Counted from the first letter of the stretch, positions 1 through 8,279 are shown. The stretch: DNA of 19,180 nucleotides from Alphaproteobacteria bacterium (GCA_016763095.1 JAESUK010000045.1:1-19180); one strand, 5' to 3'. Program-made: numbers and translations. Notes: generated by a model from the sequence alone, not told the origin.

Positions 1-1017
1 GCACGTTATGTAGGACAACATTTCAACGAATTAACATTCCCGTTTAAACGCTACCAAATGCAACGTGTCTGGCGTGGGGAACGCCCTCAAGTTGGGCGTA
101 TGCGTGAATTCTATCAATGTGACATTGATGTAATTAACGTTGATAACCTTCCAATTTCCTTTGATGCTGAGGTTGCAAGCATTTGCTATGAAGCGCTCGA
201 AGCTCTTGATATTGGACGTGTACAACTCCGCATTTCAAATCGAAAGATTTTGATGGGATTGCTTACCCATCTCGATATAGAAGATATCGTTGGCGTTACG
301 CGAATTATTGATAAAATAGAAAAAATTGGTGCGGAAGAAATATTCAAAATTCTTAAAAAGGATTTGAATATTCCAAGCAACAAAATTCAAGAAATTTTAA
401 CGCTTGTACAAAGCAAAGAAGTTTCAACAATCAAAGCATTAAATGACGAAATGAAAGAAGGTCTAGAAGAACTCTCGTTCGTGTTAGACAACCTTACGCA
501 CCTTCCTGATCACGCTGTTGTTGCTGACCTTTCCATCGTACGTGGTCTAGATTACTACACAGGCACAGTTTACGAAACAAGACTTCTTGATGTCATGGAG
601 TTTACAGGGTCAGTTTGCTCTGGTGGACGCTATGACGACCTTGCCAGTAACTACATAAACAAAAAATTACCTGGTGTTGGAATATCTATCGGCTTCACAC
701 GTCTATTTGATGTTCTTAAAAACTACAACCACATCAAAGCTGGCAAGAAGTCCCCTGCAGACATTTTAATGGTACTTCCAAGTGAAGAACAACGCGCCCT
801 TGCCTCCGACACAGCACGCACACTTCGTAATCGTGGGTTCAAGGTCGAGATGTATCACGCACCACAAAAAATTGGGAAGCAGTTTTCTTACGCTGAAAAA
901 AAGAACATTCCATATGTATGGATTCCGCCTTTCGAGGATGGTAAGGCACATGAAGTTAAAAACTTAGACTTAAAAACACAAACGGAAGCAGATCCTAATG
1001 ACTGGACAATATCTTAA
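1..1017 (+). CDS. hisS: Histidine--tRNA ligase (HisRS), 5'-truncated by window edge
   Basis: Class II aminoacyl-tRNA synthetase that charges tRNA-His with histidine in the cytoplasm. The frame is open from base 1, so the true start lies upstream. 338 residues are visible, against about 420 for the family, so most of motif 1 is missing. Motif 2 is seen at visible residues 20-42 (VWRGERPQVGRMREFYQCD). The histidine-specific block RGLDYYTGTVYE is at 181-192, SGGRYDDLA at 207-215, and motif 3 (GVGISIGFTRLF) near 225. From about residue 252 onward the sequence matches the C-terminal anticodon-binding domain (ADILMVLP...). Motif 2 has the common bacterial ERPQxGRxREF form. The last 20 bases overlap the start of the next gene, which suggests co-transcription. 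The identification is firm. Confidence 0.97.
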   Translation, partial: ARYVGQHFNELTFPFKRYQMQRVWRGERPQVGRMREFYQCDIDVINVDNLPISFDAEVASICYEALEALDIGRVQLRISNRKILMGLLTHLDIEDIVGVTRIIDKIEKIGAEEIFKILKKDLNIPSNKIQEILTLVQSKEVSTIKALNDEMKEGLEELSFVLDNLTHLPDHAVVADLSIVRGLDYYTGTVYETRLLDVMEFTGSVCSGGRYDDLASNYINKKLPGVGISIGFTRLFDVLKNYNHIKAGKKSPADILMVLPSEEQRALASDTARTLRNRGFKVEMYHAPQKIGKQFSYAEKKNIPYVWIPPFEDGKAHEVKNLDLKTQTEADPNDWTIS

Positions 1018-1633
1018 AAAGATTGGACTCGTTTCCTTTCTATTATGTGTGTGCATCCCAGCTTATGCACAGCAAAAGGATACCTCATCAGAAAAAGACA
1101 CTCCATTAGGCGTTCAATCGTACGCGTTACCAAAGTTATCGCATACATATAGTGAAAAATTCTGTGGCTTTGAAATAAAATTTCCAAGCGAACCAACAAT
1201 CACTGATATTACATCCCCAGACACACCCGATCTGCAGGCCACATCTATATCTTTCCTTAAAATATACGATATTGATAAATCCGTACGAGTAACCGCAAAT
1301 TGTAAACAGATCAACAAAGACATTCGGATTTTCATCAACGAGACCAGCATTGAGCAAGAGCTTGAAGCCATTATTCAAGATAAGAACATTAAGCTCACAG
1401 CAAAAAGTAGCACGGCGAGACCAGAGGAACGCTTAAGAATCGGCTCACTTTCAGGGCAACGCGCCACGACACCAAACCAAGGCATCTACATTTATCAATT
1501 ATGGGTAGCAGACACGTCAATTTTTACATTGGAAGCCGAAGTAACAGGACCTGAATATCCAGATGCGGATAAATTGCTCGTATCTATTTTACAATCGTTT
1601 CATAGAACACCCGCAGAAATTACAGCGCCTTAA
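998..1633 (+). CDS. Small secreted protein of unknown function
   Basis: I do not recognise a family. The 211-residue product starts with a convincing signal peptide: KK at 7-8, a hydrophobic core at about 9-21, and a probable signal peptidase I site after AYA (residue 24). A periplasmic location is therefore likely. The mature part opens with a polar linker rich in Lys, Asp and Ser, then a domain from about residue 50 to 205 with two cysteines (C56, C102) that could form a disulfide. The block FCGFEIKFPSEPT resembles the start of small beta-rich domains of the PsbP/Mog1 type, but that is only an impression. The ATG lies inside the hisS 3' end (20 bp overlap). GGAAG upstream is a usable ribosome-binding site, and only this start gives the signal peptide. 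The 3' end overlaps convergent sufE by 14 bp. Confidence 0.8.
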   Translation: MTGQYLKKIGLVSFLLCVCIPAYAQQKDTSSEKDTPLGVQSYALPKLSHTYSEKFCGFEIKFPSEPTITDITSPDTPDLQATSISFLKIYDIDKSVRVTANCKQINKDIRIFINETSIEQELEAIIQDKNIKLTAKSSTARPEERLRIGSLSGQRATTPNQGIYIYQLWVADTSIFTLEAEVTGPEYPDADKLLVSILQSFHRTPAEITAP

Positions 1634-2018
1634 TCTTTTCAACCATGGCAAAGAATCCATTACGTCTATTCGGGCTGAGATGTTGATTCATACCAATACG
1701 TGAGAAAAACGCTTCAATATCAATCTTAGACACCTCTTCCTTCGTCTTATTATAATAAGCACAGAAAAGAATCATAATAAGTCCACGAACAATAAGCGCA
1801 TCACTATCAGCTTGGAAAACAATGCACTCACCAGAAGAATCTGGAACAAGCCAAACATTGGATGTACAGCCATCAACCTTATAAGCATCTACTTTATAGA
1901 CATCATTCAAAGGCTCAACTTTCTTACCTAAATCAATAAGATAAGAATACTTTTCCTCCCAATTCTCGAAGAAAGAAAAGTTTTCCGCCACTTCCTCTAG
2001 GCTCATAATTTCTTGCAT
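1620..2018 (-). CDS. sufE: SufE-family cysteine desulfuration protein
   Basis: SufE accepts persulfide sulfur from a SufS-type cysteine desulfurase and passes it to the Suf Fe-S scaffold in the cytoplasm. With the start chosen here the protein is 132 residues, close to the usual ~138. The catalytic loop VDGCTSNVWL places the acceptor cysteine at C51, the same number as in E. coli SufE. Other family features are the N-terminal helix ending in WEEKYSYLIDLGKK, the block ADSDALIVRGLIMIL, and the C-terminal SPNRRNGFFAMVEKI. The frame stays open upstream to 2138, but that extension is unlike SufE. The ATG at 2018 has AAAAGG about 11 bases upstream, and the ATG at 2006 is the alternative. No other suf or isc gene is in view. 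It diverges from clpX and converges with the secreted-protein gene. Confidence 0.93.
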   Translation of the reverse strand: MQEIMSLEEVAENFSFFENWEEKYSYLIDLGKKVEPLNDVYKVDAYKVDGCTSNVWLVPDSSGECIVFQADSDALIVRGLIMILFCAYYNKTKEEVSKIDIEAFFSRIGMNQHLSPNRRNGFFAMVEKIKAL

Positions 2019-2046
2019 ATGAATTAAAACCTTTTCCCTAAGCACA

Positions 2047-2075
2047 TTGACAGCGTTGATAGACTGTTTTAGACA
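2047..2075 (+). promoter_or_regulatory. Candidate promoter for clpX
   Basis: A perfect -35 TTGACA (2047-2052), a 17-base spacer and a weak -10 TAGACA (2070-2075) point toward clpX. The resulting leader would be about 100 bases. The weak -10 keeps confidence low. It overlaps the candidate sufE promoter on the opposite strand. Confidence 0.33.
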
Positions 2076-2084
2076 AAACATCAA
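2056..2084 (-). promoter_or_regulatory. Candidate sigma70-type promoter for sufE
   Basis: On the minus strand TTGATG (2084-2079) is followed by a 17-base spacer and TATCAA (2061-2056), each matching four of six consensus positions. It would start transcription about 30 bases upstream of the chosen sufE ATG. This is a visual match only, in the 165-bp sufE-clpX spacer. Confidence 0.3.
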
Positions 2085-2183
2085 TAAGACTGAAAAAAGC
2101 CTTGAAAGCCCTCGCGCTGACTGGCAAAGTGGTCTCAACGTAATAACTGTTCAAAACAACACCTTCAAAAGGCAAATCGTCCT

Positions 2184-3476
2184 ATGAGTAAATCAGAAAA
2201 TTCAGATAGCAAAAACACCCTCTACTGCTCTTTTTGCGGAAAAAGTCAGCACGAAGTGCGCAAGCTTATCGCAGGTCCTAACGTATTCATTTGTAATGAG
2301 TGTGTGGAACTTTGCATGGACATCATCCAAGAAGAAGACAAGAGCAATCTTGTAAGCTCTGGCGATAAAGTACCAACACCAAGCGAGATTAAAGCACATC
2401 TTGATGAGTATGTTATTGGACAAAACCAAGCCAAGCGTGTTCTCGCAGTTGCCGTGCACAATCACTATAAACGTCTTGAACATGGTCAAAAGGGTTCTGA
2501 TATTGAGCTTCAAAAATCAAACATCTTGATTCTTGGACCAACAGGGTGTGGTAAAACGCTCCTCGCACAAACACTTGCACGTGTTCTTGATGTTCCGTTT
2601 ACAATGGCGGACGCAACAACATTGACCGAAGCAGGTTATGTTGGTGAAGATGTTGAAAACATCATTCTTAAATTACTCCAAAGCTGTGACTACAACGTAG
2701 ATAAAGCACAACGCGGAATCGTATATATTGATGAGATTGATAAAATCAGTAAAAAATCTGATAACCCATCAATCACACGTGATGTATCTGGTGAAGGTGT
2801 TCAACAAGCCCTTCTTAAAATGATGGAAGGAACTGTTGCTAGCGTTCCACCACAAGGCGGACGTAAACATCCTCAACAAGAGTTTCTACAAGTTGACACC
2901 ACAAACATTCTATTTGTTTGTGGTGGAGCATTTGCTGGGATTGATAAAGTTATATCTGCTCGTAACTCAAAAACGGGAATTGGCTTTGGTGCTAATGTTG
3001 ATAGTGGTGAAGACAAGAAAGTCGGAGAAGCTCTACAAGCACTAGAAACAGAAGATCTATTGAAATTTGGTTTAATACCAGAGTTTGTTGGTCGCCTTCC
3101 TGTTGTTGCAACACTTGAAGATTTGGATGAAGATGCACTTATTCAGATTTTGACAGAGCCTAAAAACGCGCTTTGCAAACAATATAAGAAACTCTTCGCA
3201 CTTGAAAATAAGAAACTTACATTCACAGACGATGCACTTAAAGCAATTGCTGTTGATGCTATTGCCCGTGAAACAGGGGCTCGTGGACTACGTTCTATCC
3301 TTGAGAACCTTCTTCTCGACACAATGTATGACCTTCCAGACCAAGACGATGTAACGGAAGTTATTGTAAACGAAGAAACTGTGAAGAAGAAACAGCAGCC
3401 TATTTTCGTACGCGAAAAAGTAAGCAAGAAAGCAAAAAAAGCGGACTCAAAAAAGGCTGAGAAAAAAGAAGCTTAG
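2184..3476 (+). CDS. clpX: ClpX, ATP-dependent unfoldase of the ClpXP protease
   Basis: AAA+ hexamer that recognises tagged substrates, unfolds them and feeds them to ClpP in the cytoplasm. The 430-residue product is full length. The N-terminal zinc domain has C15, C18, C37 and C40. Walker A is GPTGCGKT (118-125), pore loop 1 is GYVG (151-154), Walker B is VYIDEIDK (180-187), and the RKH loop is at 227-229. The IGF tripeptide that docks onto ClpP is at 266-268, so it should work with ClpP. Sensor 2 is in ETGARGLRSI. The C-terminus is an unusually Lys/Glu/Ala-rich tail of about 20 residues. The start ATG has AAAGG upstream. In many proteobacteria clpX sits between clpP and lon. Here neither is adjacent, and a glycosylation cluster begins 11 bp downstream. 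Confidence 0.98.
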   Translation: MSKSENSDSKNTLYCSFCGKSQHEVRKLIAGPNVFICNECVELCMDIIQEEDKSNLVSSGDKVPTPSEIKAHLDEYVIGQNQAKRVLAVAVHNHYKRLEHGQKGSDIELQKSNILILGPTGCGKTLLAQTLARVLDVPFTMADATTLTEAGYVGEDVENIILKLLQSCDYNVDKAQRGIVYIDEIDKISKKSDNPSITRDVSGEGVQQALLKMMEGTVASVPPQGGRKHPQQEFLQVDTTNILFVCGGAFAGIDKVISARNSKTGIGFGANVDSGEDKKVGEALQALETEDLLKFGLIPEFVGRLPVVATLEDLDEDALIQILTEPKNALCKQYKKLFALENKKLTFTDDALKAIAVDAIARETGARGLRSILENLLLDTMYDLPDQDDVTEVIVNEETVKKKQQPIFVREKVSKKAKKADSKKAEKKEA

Positions 3477-3487
3477 ATTAATTGTGA

Positions 3488-5128
3488 ATGACAATATCCA
3501 AAGAACTTAGCGACAGAACGTTTCTCTTCTCTTTTTGGGCTATTGTTGTTGCAATCACCGCTTTTTGGTTTTCTTATACTTACCCTCAGGCCTTAAATGA
3601 AAATATGGGCGTTTTGCTCGTCTTTGCAGAACGCTTTCTTCAAGGGGGAACATTTGGGGTCGACATCTATGAGGTCAACCCACCGCTAAGCACACTCATC
3701 TATGCACCAGCAATTTGGATACGCGATATTTTCAATATCGATATTCATGCCGCAAGCTTCATCTATATATCGTTTTATCTCACACTCTCTGTAAGCCTCG
3801 TAGCTCTAATTCTGAAAAACAGAACACAAAACAGACCCTATGAACACGCCCTCATCATAGGCGCATATTTTCTCTCTCAACTATTCATCACAGTGAATGA
3901 TTATGGGGAACGAGAGCAACTTGTCTCATTAGGGCTAACACCGTTATGCCTCCTAATTTACTTAATAACATCTGGAGTTAAACTGAATAAATACCTAACA
4001 TTTACAGTCGCAACACTGGGGATTATTTCTGTTTTGCTCAAACCTCACTTTGGTTTAGTACCAGCTATTCTCTTTCTTCATCGCGCCTATAAAAAGAAGA
4101 GTTTGCTCGCACCTATAAAAGATCTAGATTTCATCGTTATGAGTCTGGGTACAATATTATATGCATTTGCTCTCGTCACAATATTTAAAATATATACATT
4201 CGAGCTACTCCCTGACATTTTTACCATCTACGTCACAAATGTCCTCAACATGAATATATTGAGAATCATCCCCCTCGTCCTCTCCATGCTCACACTTGTG
4301 ATGATGGGGCTCGCATGGTCAGGAAAGCCTCCTAAATACTCACGAGAGCTTCTTTATCTCTTCGGAAGCCTCACATGCCTCTCGCTCATATCCTTCATTA
4401 CACAAGCAAAAGGATTATTTTACCAAGTCATCCCCTCAGCAAGCCTGTTTATGCTGACCGTTTCCCTTTTTCTCTTCCACACCCTTGCGCCGTACATCAA
4501 CGGAAAACGCGCAGCCCTTCTGGGGCTCTTGCTTCCCGTAATCGCAGCCGTCATCGCACTTTACCCACTAAACTTTATCTTCCCAGACAGAGATAAAATA
4601 AAAGAACTTCCCTTCGCACAATGGTTTGAAACCTACTGCCCAGAAGATAGAGAATGTTCTGCCTACATATTTCATGAAGCCGTCGACGGCATCTTCTCAA
4701 GCTTCTTATATACAGACACAGAGTTTGCCTCTCGCTTTGCCGCACAGTGGTTTTATCCAACAACGTTAAGTACGCTTGAGCGCGCAAACCGCGGGCTTTC
4801 CGCCACACGCATTCCTATTGAGACAGCACGAGAGATCAACCAAAAATTTGGGCGTTATGTTGGAGAAGATTTTCAAAACTTTAAACCCGATTTTGTTGCC
4901 CTTATTCATACGCAGTACAGCATTGATATGACCGATCATGAGGCAGAAATGATCGATTTCAACTTCATAGAACATTATTCTCAGTTTGAAATCTTCAAGA
5001 AAGAGTGGGAAAACTACGGATATGTTGGCACTGAAATAGTTAATAGAAGGCACTATTTCAAAGGAACGGGACTAGATTATGATCACCTTATGACCTATGA
5101 TCTCTATACAAGAAAACAAACAAAGTGA
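3488..5128 (+). CDS. Polytopic membrane protein, probable GT-C-fold glycosyltransferase
   Basis: The 546-residue product has many hydrophobic segments from about residue 12 to 365, then a hydrophilic C-terminal domain of about 180 residues that is probably periplasmic. After the first membrane segment comes YEVNPPLS (61-68). An acidic residue followed by NPP in the first external loop is typical of GT-C enzymes that use polyprenyl-phosphate sugars. A second polar motif, DYGEREQL (138-145), and TQAKGLFYQVIP (305-316) look functional. C384 and C390 in the soluble domain could form a disulfide. The next genes encode GtrB-like, methyltransferase and GtrA proteins. It therefore plausibly transfers the lipid-linked sugar to a surface acceptor, the role of the serotype-specific third gene in Gtr systems. 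Substrate and acceptor cannot be read from the sequence. The gap after clpX is 11 bp, with a weak ribosome-binding site. Confidence 0.78.
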   Translation: MTISKELSDRTFLFSFWAIVVAITAFWFSYTYPQALNENMGVLLVFAERFLQGGTFGVDIYEVNPPLSTLIYAPAIWIRDIFNIDIHAASFIYISFYLTLSVSLVALILKNRTQNRPYEHALIIGAYFLSQLFITVNDYGEREQLVSLGLTPLCLLIYLITSGVKLNKYLTFTVATLGIISVLLKPHFGLVPAILFLHRAYKKKSLLAPIKDLDFIVMSLGTILYAFALVTIFKIYTFELLPDIFTIYVTNVLNMNILRIIPLVLSMLTLVMMGLAWSGKPPKYSRELLYLFGSLTCLSLISFITQAKGLFYQVIPSASLFMLTVSLFLFHTLAPYINGKRAALLGLLLPVIAAVIALYPLNFIFPDRDKIKELPFAQWFETYCPEDRECSAYIFHEAVDGIFSSFLYTDTEFASRFAAQWFYPTTLSTLERANRGLSATRIPIETAREINQKFGRYVGEDFQNFKPDFVALIHTQYSIDMTDHEAEMIDFNFIEHYSQFEIFKKEWENYGYVGTEIVNRRHYFKGTGLDYDHLMTYDLYTRKQTK

Positions 5129-5137
5129 AGTTGCATT

Positions 5138-6073
5138 ATGGATCTATCAGTTATCATTCCCTGCTACAACGAAGAAGAAAGTCTTCATGAGCTTTACAAG
5201 CGCGTGCTCGCCACATGTAAAAAAGCAGATGTAAAAACTTACGAAATCATTCTCATAAATGATGGCTCTGATGATAAGACGCTATCAATTATGAAAGAGA
5301 TGTCCGCAAAGGACAAAAAACTCGTTATCGTTGATCTATCCAGAAACCATGGGCATCAAATTGCCCTAAGTGCGGGCCTATCACAAGCAACAGGTAACCA
5401 CGTTTTCATTCTTGATGCCGACCTTCAAGACCCGCCAGAGTTGCTCCACCCAATGTTAGAGCGCGCAAGAGCTGGAATTGATGTTGTTTACGGAAAACGT
5501 GCCGTTAGAAAAGGGGAAACTTGGTTCAAGCTCTTCGCATCCAAGGCATTTTACAAAACACTTTCTTATCTCTCTGACATTAAAATACCAGAAAATGTTG
5601 GTGATTTTCGTCTAATTTCAAAGCGTGTTCATGAACAACTTCAGGCCATGCCTGAACAACACCGCTTTATACGCGGGATGATCTCTTGGATTGGTTATGA
5701 ACAAGAAGCTTTCTTATATGAACGCGACGCACGATTTGCAGGTGTTACAAAGTATTCCTTCACCAAGCTCATGCAGTTTTCAATTGATGCCATAAGCAGC
5801 TTCTCTATTCGCCCCCTACGCATAAGCTTAGTCTTTGCTCTGCTTGGTGCTCTGCTTGCTATGCTCCTCGGATCGTATGCAATCTACAGCTATATATTTA
5901 AAGACACTATTTCTGGTTGGACCTCCTTGGCCACAATCATTACGTTCTTTAGCTCTTTACAACTGATTTGCATCGGGGTTATTGGTGAGTATATAGGTCG
6001 TACATATATCCAAACAAAAGAACGTCCACTGTATATCATTCGACAAATCTATAAAACGAGCGGGAAGAAGTAA
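5138..6073 (+). CDS. GtrB/ArnC-like polyprenyl-phosphate glycosyltransferase (GT2)
   Basis: Inner-membrane family 2 glycosyltransferase expected to move a sugar from a nucleotide donor onto undecaprenyl phosphate on the cytoplasmic face. In 311 residues it has the GT-A start VIIPCYNEEESL (5-16), NDGSDD (41-46), and the metal/nucleotide motif DADLQDPPE (93-101). ENVGDFRLI (152-160) and QHRFIRGM (174-181) follow. Two membrane segments lie at about 229-251 and 263-286, then GEYIGRTYIQTKERPLY (283-299), a hallmark of GtrB proteins. It starts 9 bp after the GT-C-like gene and ends directly against the next start, so it belongs to one transcript with gtrA. Which sugar it uses is not visible. ArnC/DPM1-type activity is the alternative. 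Confidence 0.93.
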   Translation: MDLSVIIPCYNEEESLHELYKRVLATCKKADVKTYEIILINDGSDDKTLSIMKEMSAKDKKLVIVDLSRNHGHQIALSAGLSQATGNHVFILDADLQDPPELLHPMLERARAGIDVVYGKRAVRKGETWFKLFASKAFYKTLSYLSDIKIPENVGDFRLISKRVHEQLQAMPEQHRFIRGMISWIGYEQEAFLYERDARFAGVTKYSFTKLMQFSIDAISSFSIRPLRISLVFALLGALLAMLLGSYAIYSYIFKDTISGWTSLATIITFFSSLQLICIGVIGEYIGRTYIQTKERPLYIIRQIYKTSGKK

Positions 6074-6814
6074 GTGGAGAATTACTACTATCAACAAATG
6101 GCTGACATTCAGAAAAAACATTGGTGGTACGAGGGACGCCGTAAAATTCTATCAAGCACAATCGCAACACTCCCCTTAAACGATCCCACAAATACGAAAA
6201 TTCTTGAAATTGGGTGCGGAACAGGTGCCAATCTCAATATGCTCAAAAAATTTGGAAGCGTACACGGCGCAGAACCGCATGATTTTGCCAGAGAATACGC
6301 ACACAAAATATCAGACTGCCCAATCGAAACAGCATTCCTTCCTCATGACATCCCCTTCAAAGGTAATTTTGACCTTATTGGCGTTTTTGATGTTATTGAG
6401 CACGTAGATGAAGATTTAGAGAGCTTGAAAGCCATCCATGCACGACTAAATGACACAGGCTACGCAGTGTTTACCGTACCTGCCTTTCAGTTCCTCTGGT
6501 CAAAGCATGACGAAGTGAACCACCACAAACGTCGCTACACAAAGAAGCAGTTTCACTCTCTGCTGAAAGAAGCAGGCTATGACGTCAAACTTATTTCTTA
6601 TTACAATTTCTGGCTATTTCCTCTTGTTGCATTTATCCGTGCAATCAAAAACATTACAAAGAGCAAAGCAGAAACAGGCGATGTAAAACTTCCAAAGTCA
6701 TCCATCCTCAATACACTGCTTTGCAAAATATTTTCATCCGAGAATTTTTTAATCAAAGTAAAAGCACCCATTCCCTTTGGTGTATCCATCATCGCAGTAT
6801 GTCAGAAAATATGA
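6074..6814 (+). CDS. Class I SAM-dependent methyltransferase
   Basis: The 246-residue protein has the Rossmann methyltransferase motif I ILEIGCGTG (43-51), an acidic motif II region (HGAEPH), and FDLIGVFDVIEHVDED as motif IV. The N-terminal HWWYEGRRKIL and the later HKRRYTKKQFHSLLKEAGY recur in methyltransferases encoded in polysaccharide clusters. A hydrophobic stretch (FWLFPLVAFI) near residue 180 may touch the membrane. Translation starts at GTG immediately after the TAA of the GtrB-like gene, with no intergenic base. It ends in a 4-bp ATGA overlap with gtrA, so coupling is likely. From context it may methylate the lipid-linked sugar or its carrier-bound product. Specificity is not shown. 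Confidence 0.88.
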   Translation: MENYYYQQMADIQKKHWWYEGRRKILSSTIATLPLNDPTNTKILEIGCGTGANLNMLKKFGSVHGAEPHDFAREYAHKISDCPIETAFLPHDIPFKGNFDLIGVFDVIEHVDEDLESLKAIHARLNDTGYAVFTVPAFQFLWSKHDEVNHHKRRYTKKQFHSLLKEAGYDVKLISYYNFWLFPLVAFIRAIKNITKSKAETGDVKLPKSSILNTLLCKIFSSENFLIKVKAPIPFGVSIIAVCQKI

Positions 6815-7224
6815 TGAGATCAGTCAAAATTATAAAACAATTTTCTAAGTTCTGTGGTGTTGGTGCCATAAACACGGTTGTTTCATTGATCATAATTTTC
6901 ATACTCTCTGAAGTCTTTAACACCCACTTCATAACAGCCAACATTTTTGGATACCTTGTTGGAGTTATCTTGGGATTTGTTCTTCACAAAACCCTAACAT
7001 TTAAGGACACATCAAAAGAAACAAAGAAACAGTTCATGCAGTTTCTCGGCGTATTTTTTGTGACGTACATCCTTCAACTTAGCGCCCTAACCTTCTTCAT
7101 AAATATTTTGGGCTTATTCGAGTTTGCATCCCAAATCCTTGCGGCAGGTGTGTACACGCTACTAAATTTTATAGGAAATCTCTTTTTTACGTTCAAACAA
7201 ACCAACACTAAAAAAACATCTTAA
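6811..7224 (+). CDS. gtrA: GtrA-family membrane protein (putative flippase)
   Basis: Small polytopic protein of 137 residues with four hydrophobic segments at about 15-35, 42-62, 80-100 and 106-128. Family signatures are FCGVGAINT (14-22), HKTLTF (59-64) and NFIGNLFFTFK (119-129). GtrA proteins are thought to flip undecaprenyl-phosphate-linked sugars across the inner membrane. This fits the GtrB-like and GT-C-like genes just upstream. The ATG at 6811 is preferred because it gives the classic ATGA stop-start overlap with the methyltransferase and the usual length. ATGs at 6799 and 6814 are alternatives, and the frame is open further upstream without GtrA similarity. It is the last gene of the cluster. 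Confidence 0.92.
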   Translation: MMRSVKIIKQFSKFCGVGAINTVVSLIIIFILSEVFNTHFITANIFGYLVGVILGFVLHKTLTFKDTSKETKKQFMQFLGVFFVTYILQLSALTFFINILGLFEFASQILAAGVYTLLNFIGNLFFTFKQTNTKKTS

Positions 7225-7249
7225 CGCAGGTCGTAAATTCCTTTATTAT
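7221..7249 (+). promoter_or_regulatory. Candidate promoter for the phosphoesterase-YjgN-M48-LdcA transcript
   Basis: TTAACG (7221-7226), a 17-base spacer and TATTAT (7244-7249) lie in the 92-bp gap before the DHH gene. Four of six and five of six positions match the sigma70 consensus. The -35 overlaps the gtrA stop codon. A leader of about 60 bases would follow. Confidence 0.38.
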
Positions 7250-7316
7250 ATATCCCTGCAAGGATCTTTTTTAACCGTGCGTCTCTGCCTAACTCTAATA
7301 ATTAAGGACATCACAA

Positions 7317-8279
7317 ATGACCCAACAATCTAAATTCATGCCCGTTCCTGGAAAAAAATACCGCCTCATTACACGGAGTGACATGGATGGACTGGTTTGC
7401 GGAATTCTCTTCAAAGAACTTGGCATCGTTGATGACATTAAATTCGTCCACCCAAAAGACATGCAAGATGGTCTGATCGAAGTTGGTGAAAATGATATTT
7501 CTACAAACGTGCCTTACGTTGAAGGTATTTATATGGCCTTTGACCATCACTCAAGTGAAGTCAGCCGTGTAAAAGAGAAAAAAGATAGCTACATTATTGA
7601 TCCTGATGCACCTTCTGCAGCACGTGTTGTGTATGATTACTTTGGCGGGGAAGATGCTTTCCCAAACATTTCATACGGAATGATGGCGGGCGTAGACAAA
7701 GCGGATGCCGCACAATTTAGTAAAGAAGATATTCTTAACCCTCACGGATGGGAATTGCTTAGCTTTATTATGGATTCAAGAACGGGACTAGGACGTTTCA
7801 AAACATTTAGAATTCCAAACTATCAACTCATGATGGACTTAATGGATCACTGCCGTACCCATCAAGACATAGATGAAATTTTAGAACTTCCCGACGTAAA
7901 GGAGCGTGTAGAGCTATACAAAGAACAACACATCAAACATGTTGGTCAAATTGATAGCTACACCAAACTTCATGGAAACCTAGCTATTCTTGATTTAAGA
8001 AAACAAAAAACAATTTGGGCAGGTAATCGTTTTATGATTTATGCCCTCTTCCCAGAGTGCAATATCTCTTGCCATATCATGCCGGGGAAAGACAATCAAA
8101 ACACAGTCTTCGCTGTTGGAAAATCTATTCTTAACCGCTCAAGCAAAACAGATGTGGGTGAACTCATGCTTAAATACGGTGGCGGCGGACACCATGCAGC
8201 AGGTACATGCCAGATTGACAATGACAAAGCCGAAATCGTGCATCAAGAACTTATCAGCACAATAACGAACGATGGCTAG
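7317..8279 (+). CDS. DHH/DHHA1-family phosphoesterase
   Basis: Soluble 320-residue protein with the two-domain layout of the DHH superfamily. The N-terminal DHH domain has the metal-binding SDMDG (21-25), an aspartate-rich second region and the signature FDHHSS (75-80). The C-terminal DHHA1 substrate-binding domain ends with GGGGHHAAGT (289-298). Members hydrolyse short phosphodiester or phosphoanhydride substrates: nano-RNA and pAp (NrnA), cyclic dinucleotides (GdpP-like), polyphosphate and others. There is no PAS/GGDEF module or membrane segment, so it is closest in layout to stand-alone NrnA or exopolyphosphatase-like proteins. The substrate cannot be decided here. AAGGA (7304-7308) lies 8 bases before the ATG. 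It is the first gene of a four-gene set. Confidence 0.9.
   Translation: MTQQSKFMPVPGKKYRLITRSDMDGLVCGILFKELGIVDDIKFVHPKDMQDGLIEVGENDISTNVPYVEGIYMAFDHHSSEVSRVKEKKDSYIIDPDAPSAARVVYDYFGGEDAFPNISYGMMAGVDKADAAQFSKEDILNPHGWELLSFIMDSRTGLGRFKTFRIPNYQLMMDLMDHCRTHQDIDEILELPDVKERVELYKEQHIKHVGQIDSYTKLHGNLAILDLRKQKTIWAGNRFMIYALFPECNISCHIMPGKDNQNTVFAVGKSILNRSSKTDVGELMLKYGGGGHHAAGTCQIDNDKAEIVHQELISTITNDG

Noticed and set aside
2019..2138. In-frame upstream extension of sufE (40 codons)
   Set aside because: The extension does not resemble SufE, would make the protein unusually long, and covers most of the sufE-clpX promoter region. The ATG at 2018 gives the catalytic Cys its usual number.
7244..7271. ATCC-CTGCAA-GGAT followed by CTTTTTT as terminator of the gtr cluster
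   Set aside because: The stem has only 4 pairs and part of it overlaps the TATTAT promoter candidate. The T run alone is not enough.
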